Shown: positions 53,993-62,764 of the stretch, in pieces
Position numbering within the stretch: position 1 is the stretch's first letter
Layout: each line of letters begins with the position of its first letter
NCBI GenBank assembly: GCA_965216025.1
Contig: CBDCEX010000018.1
Span: forward strand, 744,001 to 808,000
DNA length: 64,000 nucleotides
DNA from: JADFQT01 sp965216025
GTDB taxonomy: Bacteria > Chloroflexota > Dehalococcoidia > Lucifugimonadales > UBA3495
Direction: 5' to 3'
The notes under the pieces: model-generated
Databases searched by the model: none
What the model saw: only the letters and a program-made list of their open reading frames with translations
What the model was told of the DNA's origin: nothing
Position numbers and translations under genes: made by a program

Positions 53993-55663
53993 CTACAATG
54001 CGCCATCGATAACTATGTCTAGCAGAGCCGGCTTACCTAAAGCGACGGCTCGCTCTACCGCCGGCTTGATTTCCTCCGGGTCAACAATCCGTTCCCCGTG
54101 AACGCCCATACTGTTAGCAATAGCTGCCATGTCAAAGGGAGTAGCGAAATCTGAATACAATAGGTTGCCGCCTGAGGTCTCCGGCAGTTCAAGCACGTCT
54201 TTTTGATAAATGTTGAAGTTTACTTTAAGCACCCGGTACATCCCGTTATTGCAGATGACAAAAATGCAGGGAATGTTGTCATTGGCTGCGGTCCATAAGC
54301 CTTGAACGGTCATCATCGCACTGCCGTCACCGATTATTCCGAAAACTGGCCGGTCCGGGTTAGCGCACTGCGTGCCCATGGTTGCCCCTATTCCACCACC
54401 GATAGCCTGTCCTCTGACACCTCGAATATCGCCGCGTTTGGTGGCATTAAAGTAGTGCCGTAGGGTGGCCCGGTTGCTAATAGCGTCGTCCACCACCATG
54501 GCGTTTTCCGGCAAGGCCGCCGCTAGCTCTGACATCATCCTCGCTGGAATCATCGGCCTGCTGTCCCACTTTTCGGCAATGGAATTAGCGAAAGCATCCC
54601 GGCTCTTCTGGGACTCTTCAATTAATGCTTCGATACGATGGCTTATTTTTTCGATGTTCGCAGGAGAGAGTAGTGGCTTGATCTCGGCAACTAACGCCTC
54701 CAGAGCTAACCCGCAATGGGAGACAATACCGACATCGGTAGGCTCGGATTTGCCCACGCGGCCGGGGATTGGGTCGATATGGATCAATTTAGTATCGGGT
54801 TTCAGGATAACGTCGCCCCAGTAAAACAGCTCTTCAAAGGTATCCATCCCTACGGCTAGGATCAGGTCTACCCTTTGGAGGATGGCTCGATGATCGGCTA
54901 CTCTTAACGAGAGATTGCCTAAGAACTGGCCATGAGTAGTCGGGAAAGAAACTTCGGCGCCTCTGGATTGATACACGGGAAGCCCGAGCAGCTCAGCAAG
55001 TTCTACCGCCTGGTCGATCGCCCCATCATCCGAAACTCTGTCACCGACCATCATGATGCCTCGGGTCGCACTCATCAATAAGGATGCGGCTTCTTGGATT
55101 CCTGCTTGACTCGGTCGTGGTGAGTCATAGACAGGTTGGGACGGAACAATGTGCATATCCGCAGATCCCTCCAATGCATTGGAGGTAAACCCCACATACA
55201 CCGGGCCCTTGGGGTGACTATTGGCTTCGTTGAAAGCCCTACGAATAGCACTCGGAATTTGATCTGGATGGGTTAGTTCCACGGCCCACTTTGTCACCGG
55301 TCGCACCAGTTCGGCCAGGTCTGTTTTCCCTTCCGTGATTTTCCGAGCATCATAATTAGCGGATGTCACGACCATGGGGGTTCCGGTATTGTAAGCATCT
55401 AACATCAGGGCGATGCCATTCGCCAGTCCGCTGTCCACATGCAAACTGACAAAAGAGGCCTTTCCGGTGGCTCTGGCGTAGGATTCACCCATGCCAACGG
55501 CGACGCTTTCTTGCAAAGCCAAAATATATCTAAACTCGGGATAATCTCCCAGCATGTCGATAATCGGCCCTTCGCTGGTGCCAGGATTACCAAATATAAG
55601 CTTCACGCCTTCAGCCTTCAACATCTCAAGCAGAGCCTGTTTTCCAGTCATCATTTCAGCCAT
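53993..55663 (-). CDS. Thiamine diphosphate-dependent enzyme (acetolactate synthase / benzoylformate decarboxylase family)
   Basis: About 556 residues in the three-domain ThDP fold. N-terminal LIFGNPGTSEGPI and ALQESVAVGMGESYARATGK (cofactor-activating Glu) near residues 20-65. A central domain comes next. The C-terminal ThDP/Mg site is IIGDGSAMMTVQGLWTAAND near 430-450, followed by FVICNNGMYRVLK. The GNPGTSE segment points to the decarboxylase-like side rather than classical IlvB. ATG 55663 with GGAG 8 nt upstream is preferred over ATG 55675. It lies 58 nt upstream of the LLM gene in the same direction. Confidence 0.88.
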   Translation of the reverse strand: MAEMMTGKQALLEMLKAEGVKLIFGNPGTSEGPIIDMLGDYPEFRYILALQESVAVGMGESYARATGKASFVSLHVDSGLANGIALMLDAYNTGTPMVVTSANYDARKITEGKTDLAELVRPVTKWAVELTHPDQIPSAIRRAFNEANSHPKGPVYVGFTSNALEGSADMHIVPSQPVYDSPRPSQAGIQEAASLLMSATRGIMMVGDRVSDDGAIDQAVELAELLGLPVYQSRGAEVSFPTTHGQFLGNLSLRVADHRAILQRVDLILAVGMDTFEELFYWGDVILKPDTKLIHIDPIPGRVGKSEPTDVGIVSHCGLALEALVAEIKPLLSPANIEKISHRIEALIEESQKSRDAFANSIAEKWDSRPMIPARMMSELAAALPENAMVVDDAISNRATLRHYFNATKRGDIRGVRGQAIGGGIGATMGTQCANPDRPVFGIIGDGSAMMTVQGLWTAANDNIPCIFVICNNGMYRVLKVNFNIYQKDVLELPETSGGNLLYSDFATPFDMAAIANSMGVHGERIVDPEEIKPAVERAVALGKPALLDIVIDGAL

Positions 55664-56163
55664 AGAGTTCTCCAACTATAAGTATGTGAAAAGGGTTGAG
55701 CTGGTGTTTCATTCACTTGGAATCCTGAATCCTCAAGGTTCGGTAACACTTCACCCGGGCAGGTCTCTAGCCCTCGTAGGTTTTTGGCCCAGGCCGAACG
55801 GATGTCTAGAGCCACCTCCCGCTGATGGCCAACGAACATGCCGCTGATAAGGCTTATACCAGGTGATGGATTATTCGGGTTGCGACTGGACCATGTCCTA
55901 GTTCCATAGGACCCGCCCTTGGCTTGGGCGATTCCCGAAAAGGGACATTGTAATTATGGTGCGAACTGGTTACAAGTTCCAATCTGGTGGGGTCACCTAG
56001 CAGAGTTATGTCATTGGCCAAGTAGTCTATTGGTGGGTGACCAAAAGGGGGTTTTTAGTATAGTGTCTTCCGAGAGTCTTCCGAGGAGTCTTCCCGGGAT
56101 GCTTTCCCTTGGCTAGTTCTGGACGCCACCACACCCCGATGGGAGTGAGCCCTAGAGATCTGG
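55664..56163. other. Noncoding stretch upstream of the ThDP enzyme gene
   Basis: About 500 bp with no supported gene. It must hold the promoter of the minus-strand ThDP gene. A short direct repeat GAGTCTTCCGAG / GAGTCTTCCCGG lies near 56073-56096. Confidence 0.4.
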
Positions 56164-56200
56164 CAAAAAATTAGGCCTCTCCTGTAACAGAGGGGCCTAA
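56164..56200 (-). terminator. Intrinsic terminator of the selenoprotein gene
   Basis: On the minus strand, TTAGGCC pairs with GGCCTAA (ends at 56200 and 56171), extended by CTC/GAG, with an 8-nt loop, followed by six T. It lies 55 nt after the stop of the gene at 56255-56539. Confidence 0.85.
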
Positions 56201-56254
56201 TCATTTCTCTGGGATAAATCCTCCAGATCCTCAGGCATGAGGACCTGAATTGCC

Positions 56255-56539
56255 TTAGTCGTCGGCGGCTACCGGCTCCAAGCTCGCGATCTTAGCAGCG
56301 ATGATTTGTTTCATTGTCCGAATGCGTGCCAAGTCCGGGAAGACGTTGCCCTCCCCTAACTTGTCGAAGATCCTCTCCCCATCTAGGTACACTTCCATGA
56401 TGCTCTGGCCTCGGGGGGAGATAGTTACGGCAACGTCCGGCCCGTAAGCTCGGAAAAACTCCATCGCCATCCACGTGGCGGTAGCGAGATGCTGTCAAGG
56501 TACGCAGTAGGTGATTTCCAGTTGAACCTTTCCTTCCAT
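56255..56539 (-). CDS. SelW/Rdx-family selenoprotein with in-frame TGA at the CxxU position
   Basis: Read from ATG 56539 (AGGAG 8 nt upstream) the frame gives 94 residues if TGA 56497-56495 is read as selenocysteine: MEGKVQLEITYCVPU, then QHLATATWMAMEFF and later VTISPRGQSIMEVYLDGERIF and FPDLARIRTMKQII. This is the whole Rdx (SelW/T/H) thioredoxin-like fold, with Cys12-x-x-Sec15 exactly where cysteine homologues have CxxC (often YCVPC). Starting after the TGA would lose the redox motif and the first strand. A fitting stem-loop follows the TGA, and a terminator follows the gene. The IS66 copy begins 32 bp upstream of the ATG. A decayed Cys codon is the alternative. Confidence 0.8.
56465..56480 (-). 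promoter_or_regulatory. Putative bacterial SECIS hairpin
   Basis: Fourteen nucleotides after the TGA, CGCCA and TGGCG form a 5-bp stem with the six-base loop CGTGGA. There is a G in the first two loop bases, and the TGA-to-loop distance is 19 nt. Both match the known bacterial SECIS consensus. Below the stem further weak pairing is possible across one C-A mismatch. Confidence 0.55.
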
Positions 56540-56571
56540 TTCAAACACTCCTTAGCCCGAATCCACCGATG

Positions 56572-57997
56572 GTAAGTGTTCAGAGTTGAGGGGAAGCGAG
56601 CAACCGGCGGCATTCCAGGAGGGGATTGAGACCTCTGGCCCGCCAGGTGCCAAAGAGGGATGCCAAGGTCATCTTGCTGTCGGTGCCCTGCCCTGAGCGG
56701 GTGCCGCCGCTGATCTTGCGACTGGTTACCAGATGCCGCAGGCTCCGCTCGGCGGCGTTGTTGTCTGAGGGCACGGCTGGGTCCGACACGAAGACAAACA
56801 GTTCCTTGATGAACCGTTCCATGCGCCGGCTGAGCTTGGCCTGAACCGCCAGGGGATCTTTAAGGAAAGGCCGTGCCAAGACCATTAGTTTCTCCTCCAG
56901 CATTAGCTGGGTGCGATGGCCTGGCTCGGGGAAGGACCGCGGCCTTGGCCTCCGTGTAGACCTGGTGAACCGCCTCGGCCCACTGAGCCAGCCCAGCGTC
57001 TTCTGGGTACAACCCTTTCAGGTCATGGATATCCCGCAGCAGATGAGCCCAGCACCGTTGCTTCAGGCCCGGGTAGTGGTTATAGGCGGCGTAGAAATCA
57101 CTGACCAACACTCCGCTGAAGGAGGAATCCAGCACCTCATCCACCACCCCCTTATCCCGACCCCGACGCAGGAAGTATCGTTCGCTGGGAGTGCTGAAGG
57201 TCCAAACATAGCCGTTGCTCCCGTCCTGGCGCCAGCCGGTTTCGTCGCCCTGCACCACGGGACTGGCGCGGACTTGCTCGAGCACCTCTCGCACCGCCGT
57301 CTCAGCCTGACGGGCTACTCCATGGACGGCCTGGACGATGGCACCAACACTCAGGTGCAACTGATGGACGGTCTCCAGGTACCATTGGATGATTCTTATG
57401 GGCAACCGTCCCTCCTCCCGCAGGGTCACCATCAGGCTTACCAGATTGACCCCCAGGCGCTGCTGGCCCAGAACCACCCCCTGCAGGGCCTCTTTGGGCA
57501 GCCGGCGCCGCTGGCATACCGGACAGATGCGGGCTACCAGGGCGTGCTCGGTCACTTCTACCGGAGCCACCGGTAGCTCAATGACTTCCCGAGTTCGCTG
57601 TACCCATCCGCCGTTCAGGTGAGTCCCGCAGTCGGGACAGACCGCCACGGCATGCTCCACCCGCTGGGTAGGAGTCATGCGCTGGCGGGCGAAGCCATGG
57701 CGGCGCGGCTTTCTGGGCTCCTTTTTCTCCGGCGCTTGCCGGCTGGAGTGCGGCTGATTACCCGGCATCCCCGACGACCCGCGCCGGTTGGGACGGGATT
57801 CCAGAACCCCAATCCGCCTTTGCAAATCGGCAATGACTGCCCGCTGGCCGGCAATTATCTCCAGCAGAGTTTCGCGACTCGCCGCGTTCAGGTCTAGTTC
57901 AGTGTCCACCTCCCTGGTATGCCACAACTCCCCCGGCCATGCCAGCGTTTTTCCAACGGCTTTGAGCCAATTCACCTCATCAAGTCTGAACAGTTAC
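56572..57997 (-). mobile_element. IS66-family element (ISBst12-like), copy C
   Basis: 1426 bp, ends GTAAGTGTTCAGA and TCTGAACAGTTAC, with an 8-bp target duplication CACCGATG at 56564-56571 and 57998-58005. It carries one transposase gene, broken by a small deletion. Confidence 0.95.
56580..57975 (-). pseudogene. IS66 transposase pseudogene (5-bp deletion frameshift)
   Basis: GTG 57975 starts a frame encoding the coiled-coil (ETLLEIIAGQRAVIADLQRR), the zinc-binding region (CPDCG...CPVCQRR) and the first catalytic region (GDETGWRQDGSNGY). Near 56930, 5 bp present in copy B (a CAGCC unit) are missing. The frame therefore turns to ARPSHPANAGGETNG and stops at 56860. The final part, with NNAAERSLRHLVTSRK, continues in another frame to 56580. 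Confidence 0.9.
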
Positions 57998-58035
57998 CAC
58001 CGATGGACACGGATGGACAGCGTGAGGACAACGGA

Positions 58036-59690
58036 AGGGGGGTGAGGGAGTACAGGCGCGATAATCCGGGCTCGAACTTGGGTAGACGGGAGGTTGGCGG
58101 GCGGTCTGCAGGCGCTTTTGGGGGTGCCGATGGGGCTTACAGTGGCTGTGGCGAGCGAGATGGCGGGATAGGACACGGCAAGAGGCGCTCGCGGACTGGG
58201 CTAGCGCGAGTTTGCGGGGACGTTGGGTTGGCTGGCGGGTCAGTGGCGGACGGGCGCCGTCAGGCTGGGAGTGGAATGGCTCGCAGTCGGGCCAGGGCGC
58301 GGCTGAACTGCTCCTCCCAGGGCCAGCGCTTGGGAAGATGCAGGGTGATCCGGCGTGCCGAGCGGGTGAGCCGTCCGGCCAGGGCGAAGACCCGCCGCCG
58401 GAGGGTCTTGGTGGTCACGATCTGCTCACCCAGGCCGATGCGGGCTGTCCAGCGAGCCAGGTTGTGGGCCATCACCTGTACCGCCAGCCAGGCGCCGTTG
58501 GCGGCGAAGCGGCCCGAGGGGAGATGGTTCAGCCCGACGCCGTACTTGAGGTCGCGTATCGCATTCTCGATCTCGGCGTGGCGGCGGTGGTCAGCCTCCA
58601 GTTCCAGGGTCTCCCCGTCCCGGTCGGTGATGAAGCCGTGATAGCTGTAGGTGGCGAAGAGAGCCAGTTGAGAACCGGGCGCCGGCTTCACCCGCCGGAC
58701 GATGAGCCGTACCGGCGCGGCATCCGGCTCACTCTGGAAGGGGGTGTAGGTGGTTTCGGCCACATCGGCGGCGCCGTCCATCCAGTAAGGAATCGGCGTC
58801 CAGGCATCTTCGGGTATCGCCTCGATGAGATTGTGCAGGCTTTTGTGCTGGCGGATGGTGATGGAGAAGCGGACATCCATCCGGCGGCAGACGGCGACCA
58901 CGGCGTGGGTATAGAAGCCGCTGTCAGCCCGCATGGTGAGCTGCCCGCTGGCCCCGCCGCAGCGAACCCGGCTCACCGTCTCACGCAGGAAGTGGGCGGC
59001 GCCCCGGGCGGTGTTGGCCCGGCCCTCGCGCAGGCGGGCCATCAGCACGTCGCCGGTTCCGGCGGCGACGGCCAGCAGTGGGTGATAGCCCCGCGCGCCG
59101 GTATAGCCGTGATGGCGGGCGCCCTCCTTGGCCAGTCCGTAAGTCTCGCAGATCGTCGAATCAAGGTCGATGGTGAATGGCGCGTCGCCGGGTCCGGCGC
59201 CGGCCTTCCAGGCCCGGGCCAGCAACTCGCGGCTCACCCCGTCCAGCTGGCGGACGTGGCCCCAGGTGAAGCTGCGCAGGAAGGTGCCCAGGGTGGATGG
59301 CGCTTTGACTACGCAGCCGGGAGCGCAGGCCGTCCTGCCGGTGCGCAACGCATCGGCGTCGTCGATGCAGTCGCCGCCCGCCAGCGCCGAGGCGACCAGC
59401 GTCATTATCTTGTCGCCGGTGTTGGCTCGGCCTGGGGCCCGGCCCAGGTCCAGGTGCCGGTCAACCAGTTGGGAAAGGCCGAGGTGCAAGGCCAAGGTGG
59501 CGGGAAGAATCAGCCCGGCATTGTTGACCAGGCGGTGGTCGTCGAAGGCGATGTGGATGCCGTCGGGTTGGTTGCGTGGTAGCATCTATTGGGTGCTCCT
59601 TGTTTCTGGTCGGTTTTCTGTTTCAAAACCATTATCCCAGATTCAGAGGCGCACCCTTTTGTTTCTTCAGCAGGCCTCTCACACGCCCCC
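58036..59690 (-). mobile_element. IS1380-family-like element (ends approximate)
   Basis: A GC-rich unit around one transposase gene. The left side has GGGGGGTGAGGGAG near 58036 and the right side reads inward GGGGGCGTGTGAGAGG from about 59690, a rough terminal inverted repeat. No target duplication could be confirmed, so the boundaries are only estimates. Confidence 0.65.
58260..59585 (-). CDS. IS1380-family transposase
   Basis: A 441-residue DDE transposase of the IS4/IS1380 superfamily. Seen are FTIDLDSTICETYG (first catalytic Asp), LTMRADSGFYTHAVV (second Asp), and HAEIENAIRDLKYGVGLNHLPSG, the Y-x-x-R-x-x-x-E-x-x-x-x-K-like region with the catalytic Glu. RWTARIGLGEQIV and a basic C-terminus follow, as in the family. 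The gene has no interruption and could be active. Its base composition is richer in GC than its surroundings. Confidence 0.9.
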   Translation of the reverse strand: MLPRNQPDGIHIAFDDHRLVNNAGLILPATLALHLGLSQLVDRHLDLGRAPGRANTGDKIMTLVASALAGGDCIDDADALRTGRTACAPGCVVKAPSTLGTFLRSFTWGHVRQLDGVSRELLARAWKAGAGPGDAPFTIDLDSTICETYGLAKEGARHHGYTGARGYHPLLAVAAGTGDVLMARLREGRANTARGAAHFLRETVSRVRCGGASGQLTMRADSGFYTHAVVAVCRRMDVRFSITIRQHKSLHNLIEAIPEDAWTPIPYWMDGAADVAETTYTPFQSEPDAAPVRLIVRRVKPAPGSQLALFATYSYHGFITDRDGETLELEADHRRHAEIENAIRDLKYGVGLNHLPSGRFAANGAWLAVQVMAHNLARWTARIGLGEQIVTTKTLRRRVFALAGRLTRSARRITLHLPKRWPWEEQFSRALARLRAIPLPA

Positions 59691-59699
59691 GTTCGGTGG

Positions 59700-60006
59700 A
59701 TTGGGGCTTAGGGTAATTGGCCGAAGTTCCTTTTTAATTTAGCGCACATACCGGTCAAGTCAACTACGCCGCGCCGACACCAGCTCATTACGCGGGATTA
59801 CCACCGGAGCTGACGTTCAAGAGCCTGCAACGCCGCCTTAGCTACAAGCCCGCCGGTCTTTGCCCACGACCCCGAACATTCATCGCCGTGAAAGCCACGC
59901 ACTGCGGATTTGCCTGTTGGGGTGGACTCCGGGTCTTTAAGGCCGGATAATGCGGCGAGGCGGAGGTCAATCTGAAACCTGGGGTGGCTGGTTCTGCTGA
60001 AACCAT
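59700..60006. other. Intergenic region upstream of queD
   Basis: No gene seen. The operon promoter must lie here. I looked for a preQ1 riboswitch (type I CxxxxACACCC-like core) and do not see one. No clear ribosome site precedes the queD ATG. Confidence 0.4.
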
Positions 60007-60429
60007 ATGTTCTTAGATAGAGTCGAATTAACCTTTGATGCCGGCCACAGATTGCTGGACTATCCAGGCAACTGCGGTGTTCCCCACGGACACACCTATA
60101 AGGTGGAAATCATGCTGCGCGCCGACTCGCTAGACAAATTAGGATTTGTGTTGGATTTCACTGAACTCAAGGACGTGGTGAGTAAATGGATTGACAACCA
60201 TTGGGACCACGGTTTTCTTTTAAACGACCGCGATCAAGAACTTCTGACCGCCCTAAAGTCACTTCAGCGTTCAAAGATTTTCGTCTTCAATAAGGAGAAT
60301 CCTACGGCTGAAGTAATCGCGAAGTATCTCTTCAACGTAATACGCGAGCAATATGGACCCCTGGTCTCCAGGGTACGGATATGGGAGTCTCCGAATCAAT
60401 ATGCCGAGTACTTCGAAGAGGGAGGCTAG
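60007..60429 (+). CDS. queD: 6-carboxy-5,6,7,8-tetrahydropterin synthase
   Basis: Converts dihydroneopterin triphosphate to carboxy-tetrahydropterin, the first dedicated step to queuosine. A 140-residue protein with the zinc histidines in FDAGHRLLDY (His14) and CGVPHGHTYKVE (His27, His29), and the catalytic Cys23 four residues before the HGH. The C-terminal RIWESPNQYAEY carries the substrate-binding glutamate. It is followed directly by queC. Confidence 0.95.
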   Translation: MFLDRVELTFDAGHRLLDYPGNCGVPHGHTYKVEIMLRADSLDKLGFVLDFTELKDVVSKWIDNHWDHGFLLNDRDQELLTALKSLQRSKIFVFNKENPTAEVIAKYLFNVIREQYGPLVSRVRIWESPNQYAEYFEEGG

Positions 60430-61170
60430 ATGCTGAAAGTGGGTGTCGTGCTTCTGTCGGGCGGATTGGACTCAACAACCTTAGCAGCCTACGCCAAGAA
60501 CCGGGGCCATCAACTCACTGGTATCACCCTGCATTACGGCCAGACCCATAGCAAAGAAGTGGACGCCGCGATGAAGGTAGCAAGTTCTCTAGAACTGAAG
60601 CATCAAGTCGTCGATATTTCCTTCTTCAGACAACTGGCTTGGTATTCAGCGCTGACGAATCCCGAACTCTTCGAGATCCCATCTAAAAGGGGCGCCGAGG
60701 ATATGGCCCAAGACATACCCATAACTTACGTCCCGCTCCGAAATACCTTTTTCCTCACTATTGCCGCCGCTTTCCTTGAAAGCGAAGCCCTGTCCTACAT
60801 TGAACGGGATGGCGTTGCGCCGGACGAAGTGGAGGCGTCTATCTTTATAGCCGCCAACGCCATTGATTACAGCGGGTATCCAGACTGCCGGCCGGAATAC
60901 TACCAGGAGATGAGCCGGGCGCTTTTCATGGGCAGCAAGCTGGGGTCTCAGTACGGAACGCCTATCAAAATAGAAACGCCGCTCATAACCATGACCAAGG
61001 CCGAGATTGTCCGGGTGGCCTTGGTCGAAAAAGCGCCTATCGAATGCACCTGGAGTTGCTACCACGGTGGCGACCAGCCCTGCGGTGAGTGTGATAGTTG
61101 CATATTGAGGGCCAAGGGTTTTCGGGAAGCAGAGGTCGACGACCCATCACTCTCCTGGAAAGCCCGGTGA
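60430..61170 (+). CDS. queC: 7-cyano-7-deazaguanine synthase
   Basis: Makes preQ0 from carboxydeazaguanine with ATP and ammonia. The 246 residues carry the PP-loop SGGLDSTTLAAYAK at 10-23 and the four-cysteine zinc site CTWSCYHGGDQPCGECDSC-type cluster near 200-218. The start codon touches the queD stop with no gap, so translation is coupled. Confidence 0.96.
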   Translation: MLKVGVVLLSGGLDSTTLAAYAKNRGHQLTGITLHYGQTHSKEVDAAMKVASSLELKHQVVDISFFRQLAWYSALTNPELFEIPSKRGAEDMAQDIPITYVPLRNTFFLTIAAAFLESEALSYIERDGVAPDEVEASIFIAANAIDYSGYPDCRPEYYQEMSRALFMGSKLGSQYGTPIKIETPLITMTKAEIVRVALVEKAPIECTWSCYHGGDQPCGECDSCILRAKGFREAEVDDPSLSWKAR

Positions 61171-61174
61171 ACCT

Positions 61175-61882
61175 TTGCTGAAGGTAAGTTTTCAACCGGA
61201 CGGTAATCCGGAGATTTTTTACTCCATTCAGGGGGAAGGCGTAAACATGGGTGTGCCCACCGTCTTCCTGCGGTTGGCATTGTGTAATCTCAAGTGTTCC
61301 TGGTGTGATACTAAATACACCTGGGACTGGGACCATTATGAGTACGAAAAAGAAGTGGGCGTTATGTCTCCGTCAGAGGTTGAAGAGGAGATTACCTGGT
61401 TTGGATGTAGCCATTTGGTAATCACCGGGGGAGAGCCGCTAATGCAAGCGCGGCAGATGGTGCCACTGGCGAAATCTCTTAAGAAACGGGACTACTTCAT
61501 CGAGGTGGAGACCAACGGCACTCTGGTTCCCCCTCAGGAATTCGCGTCCCTGGTGGACCAATGGAACGTGTCGCCCAAACTGGCAAACTCGGCCAATTCA
61601 GTCAAGCGCAGAGAGGTGCCGCGGGCCCTCAACTACTTTGCTGGGTTACCCAACGCCTACTTCAAGTACGTAGTGGAAAAACCTGATGACATCCAGGAGA
61701 TTGTATCTCTCAATTCCACCTACGGTGTTGCCTCGGCGCGCACGTTGCTGATGCCCCAGGCCGTGGTCAGCTCCGAACTCCTTCAGATATCTGGATGGTT
61801 GGTGGAACGCTGCCAAGAGACCGGGTTCCGGTTCTCGACCAGACTCCAGGTGCTTCTTTGGGGAGCAAAGCGAGGGTTGTAA
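61175..61882 (+). CDS. queE: 7-carboxy-7-deazaguanine synthase (radical SAM)
   Basis: Rearranges carboxy-tetrahydropterin to carboxydeazaguanine. The 235 residues begin EIFYSIQGEGVNMGVPTVFLRL and hold the radical-SAM cluster motif CNLKCSWC (C-x3-C-x2-C) near residue 37-44, then LVITGGEPLMQ and EVETNGTL. The TTG start at 61175 leaves 4 nt after queC. Together with queD and queC this completes preQ0 synthesis; queF and tgt are not in the window. Confidence 0.95.
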   Translation: MLKVSFQPDGNPEIFYSIQGEGVNMGVPTVFLRLALCNLKCSWCDTKYTWDWDHYEYEKEVGVMSPSEVEEEITWFGCSHLVITGGEPLMQARQMVPLAKSLKKRDYFIEVETNGTLVPPQEFASLVDQWNVSPKLANSANSVKRREVPRALNYFAGLPNAYFKYVVEKPDDIQEIVSLNSTYGVASARTLLMPQAVVSSELLQISGWLVERCQETGFRFSTRLQVLLWGAKRGL

Positions 61883-61903
61883 GCTCAATGGCCCGATCAT
61901 CAC

Positions 61904-62032
61904 CTAATTCCCACAACTTCTCCCTTCACCACCTGCCCTTTGTCCACTGGCTGTCCCAGGTTCACATTCCTTGAGCTGCTCGATAATTTCCTGAAGTCGC
62001 TCAACCGTGATTTCAGAATCCTTATCTGTCAT
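61904..62032 (-). CDS. Possible small protein (42 residues)
   Basis: ATG 62032 opens a short frame, MTDKDSEITVERLQEIIEQL and on, with a convincing charged helix in the first half and a Gly-rich tail. No strong ribosome site and no family known. Could equally be a fragment. The rest of 61883-62195 holds nothing else clear. Confidence 0.25.
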   Translation of the reverse strand: MTDKDSEITVERLQEIIEQLKECEPGTASGQRAGGEGRSCGN

Positions 62033-62409
62033 GGGGCAACTTCTGCCCGCTTCAACTTAGGAAGAGAGTCGATGCCAATCCTACTAAAAAGAGAAGTATC
62101 AGCAAGGCAAAACCCAATAGAAGGCAGCCTCTACTTGGTAGTCCCTGAGAACCTGGCGGACGCCGAATATACCGGTACCCCACCCTTCTCAAATTTATCC
62201 TTTCTATTGCCTGCAGTGTCGTTGGGGGACATGCAGGAGGAGAGGGTGACGGAGGACCGGCAGTCGAGGCGGCTTTGGCCAGACCTTACGGGTGCGGTAT
62301 GGGTATCATGAGTCATCCCGAATTTACTGGTTTGATAGCAGACCCGGGGATCGACTTGCCAAAGAGCCGCCTTCAGAACCCCAGGTCATGAGAGGAAGTC
62401 CTTCGCCCT

Positions 62410-62437
62410 CGTCGTTCCGGCGAAAGCCGGAATCCAG
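62410..62437. repeat. REP-like palindrome, left inner repeat of the GIY-YIG unit
   Basis: Contains TTCCGGC-GAAA-GCCGGAA, a 7-bp stem with a GAAA loop, flanked by CGTCG and TCCAG. It abuts the stop codon of the GIY-YIG gene. It belongs to the widespread class of short bacterial palindromes of the CGTCATTCCGGC type. Confidence 0.85.
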
Positions 62438-62764
62438 TTACCCAAGTCCTTCATAAAGGTCACGCCATTGGGGATTCGACCTTTCGATTAGTACCATTTC
62501 CCATGCCCGTTTCCAATTTTTGATGGCCTTTTCCCGTGCGATGGCACTCTCCATTGTGGTGTGAACCTCGTACCACACCAGCCTGTGAACTCCGTACCGT
62601 TTGGTGAACCCCTCAACCAGGCGACTCTGGTGTTGCCAGATTCGTTGGGCGAGGTTGGAGGTGACTCCTACATACAAGGTGCCGTTCCGCCGGCTGGCGA
62701 GGAGATAGACACATGGCTGGCGCTCTGGATTCCGGCTTGCGCCGGAACGACGAAAGTAATGCAG
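62438..62764 (-). CDS. GIY-YIG nuclease family protein (YhbQ/UPF0213-like)
   Basis: The protein has the complete small GIY-YIG domain: QPCVYLLASRRNGTLYVGVT with the two motif halves, then NLAQRIWQHQ (catalytic Arg), HRLVWYEVHTTMESAIAREKAIKNWKR (catalytic Glu) and the final NPQWRDLYEGLG. The start is unclear because no ATG lies in frame: the frame is open to 62797, and CTG at 62764 is preceded by AAGGAGGAG at 6 nt. TTG 62677 would cut the domain and is unlikely. The gene lies between inverted palindromes, its stop touching one of them. Confidence 0.75.
   Translation of the reverse strand: MHYFRRSGASRNPERQPCVYLLASRRNGTLYVGVTSNLAQRIWQHQSRLVEGFTKRYGVHRLVWYEVHTTMESAIAREKAIKNWKRAWEMVLIERSNPQWRDLYEGLG
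62725..62752. repeat. REP-like palindrome, right inner repeat of the GIY-YIG unit
   Basis: Inverted copy of 62410-62437 with one mismatch in the loop (TTGC instead of TTTC in this orientation). It overlaps the open reading frame upstream of the GIY-YIG domain, so the gene start may lie within or before it. Confidence 0.85.

Noticed and set aside
59700..60006. preQ1 riboswitch upstream of queD
   Set aside because: No recognisable preQ1-I or preQ1-II core; the stretch looks like ordinary spacer.
61940..62311. 123-residue open frame on the plus strand
   Set aside because: It overlaps the NHL remnant in another frame, has no family resemblance, and its second half is explained better by the NHL frame.
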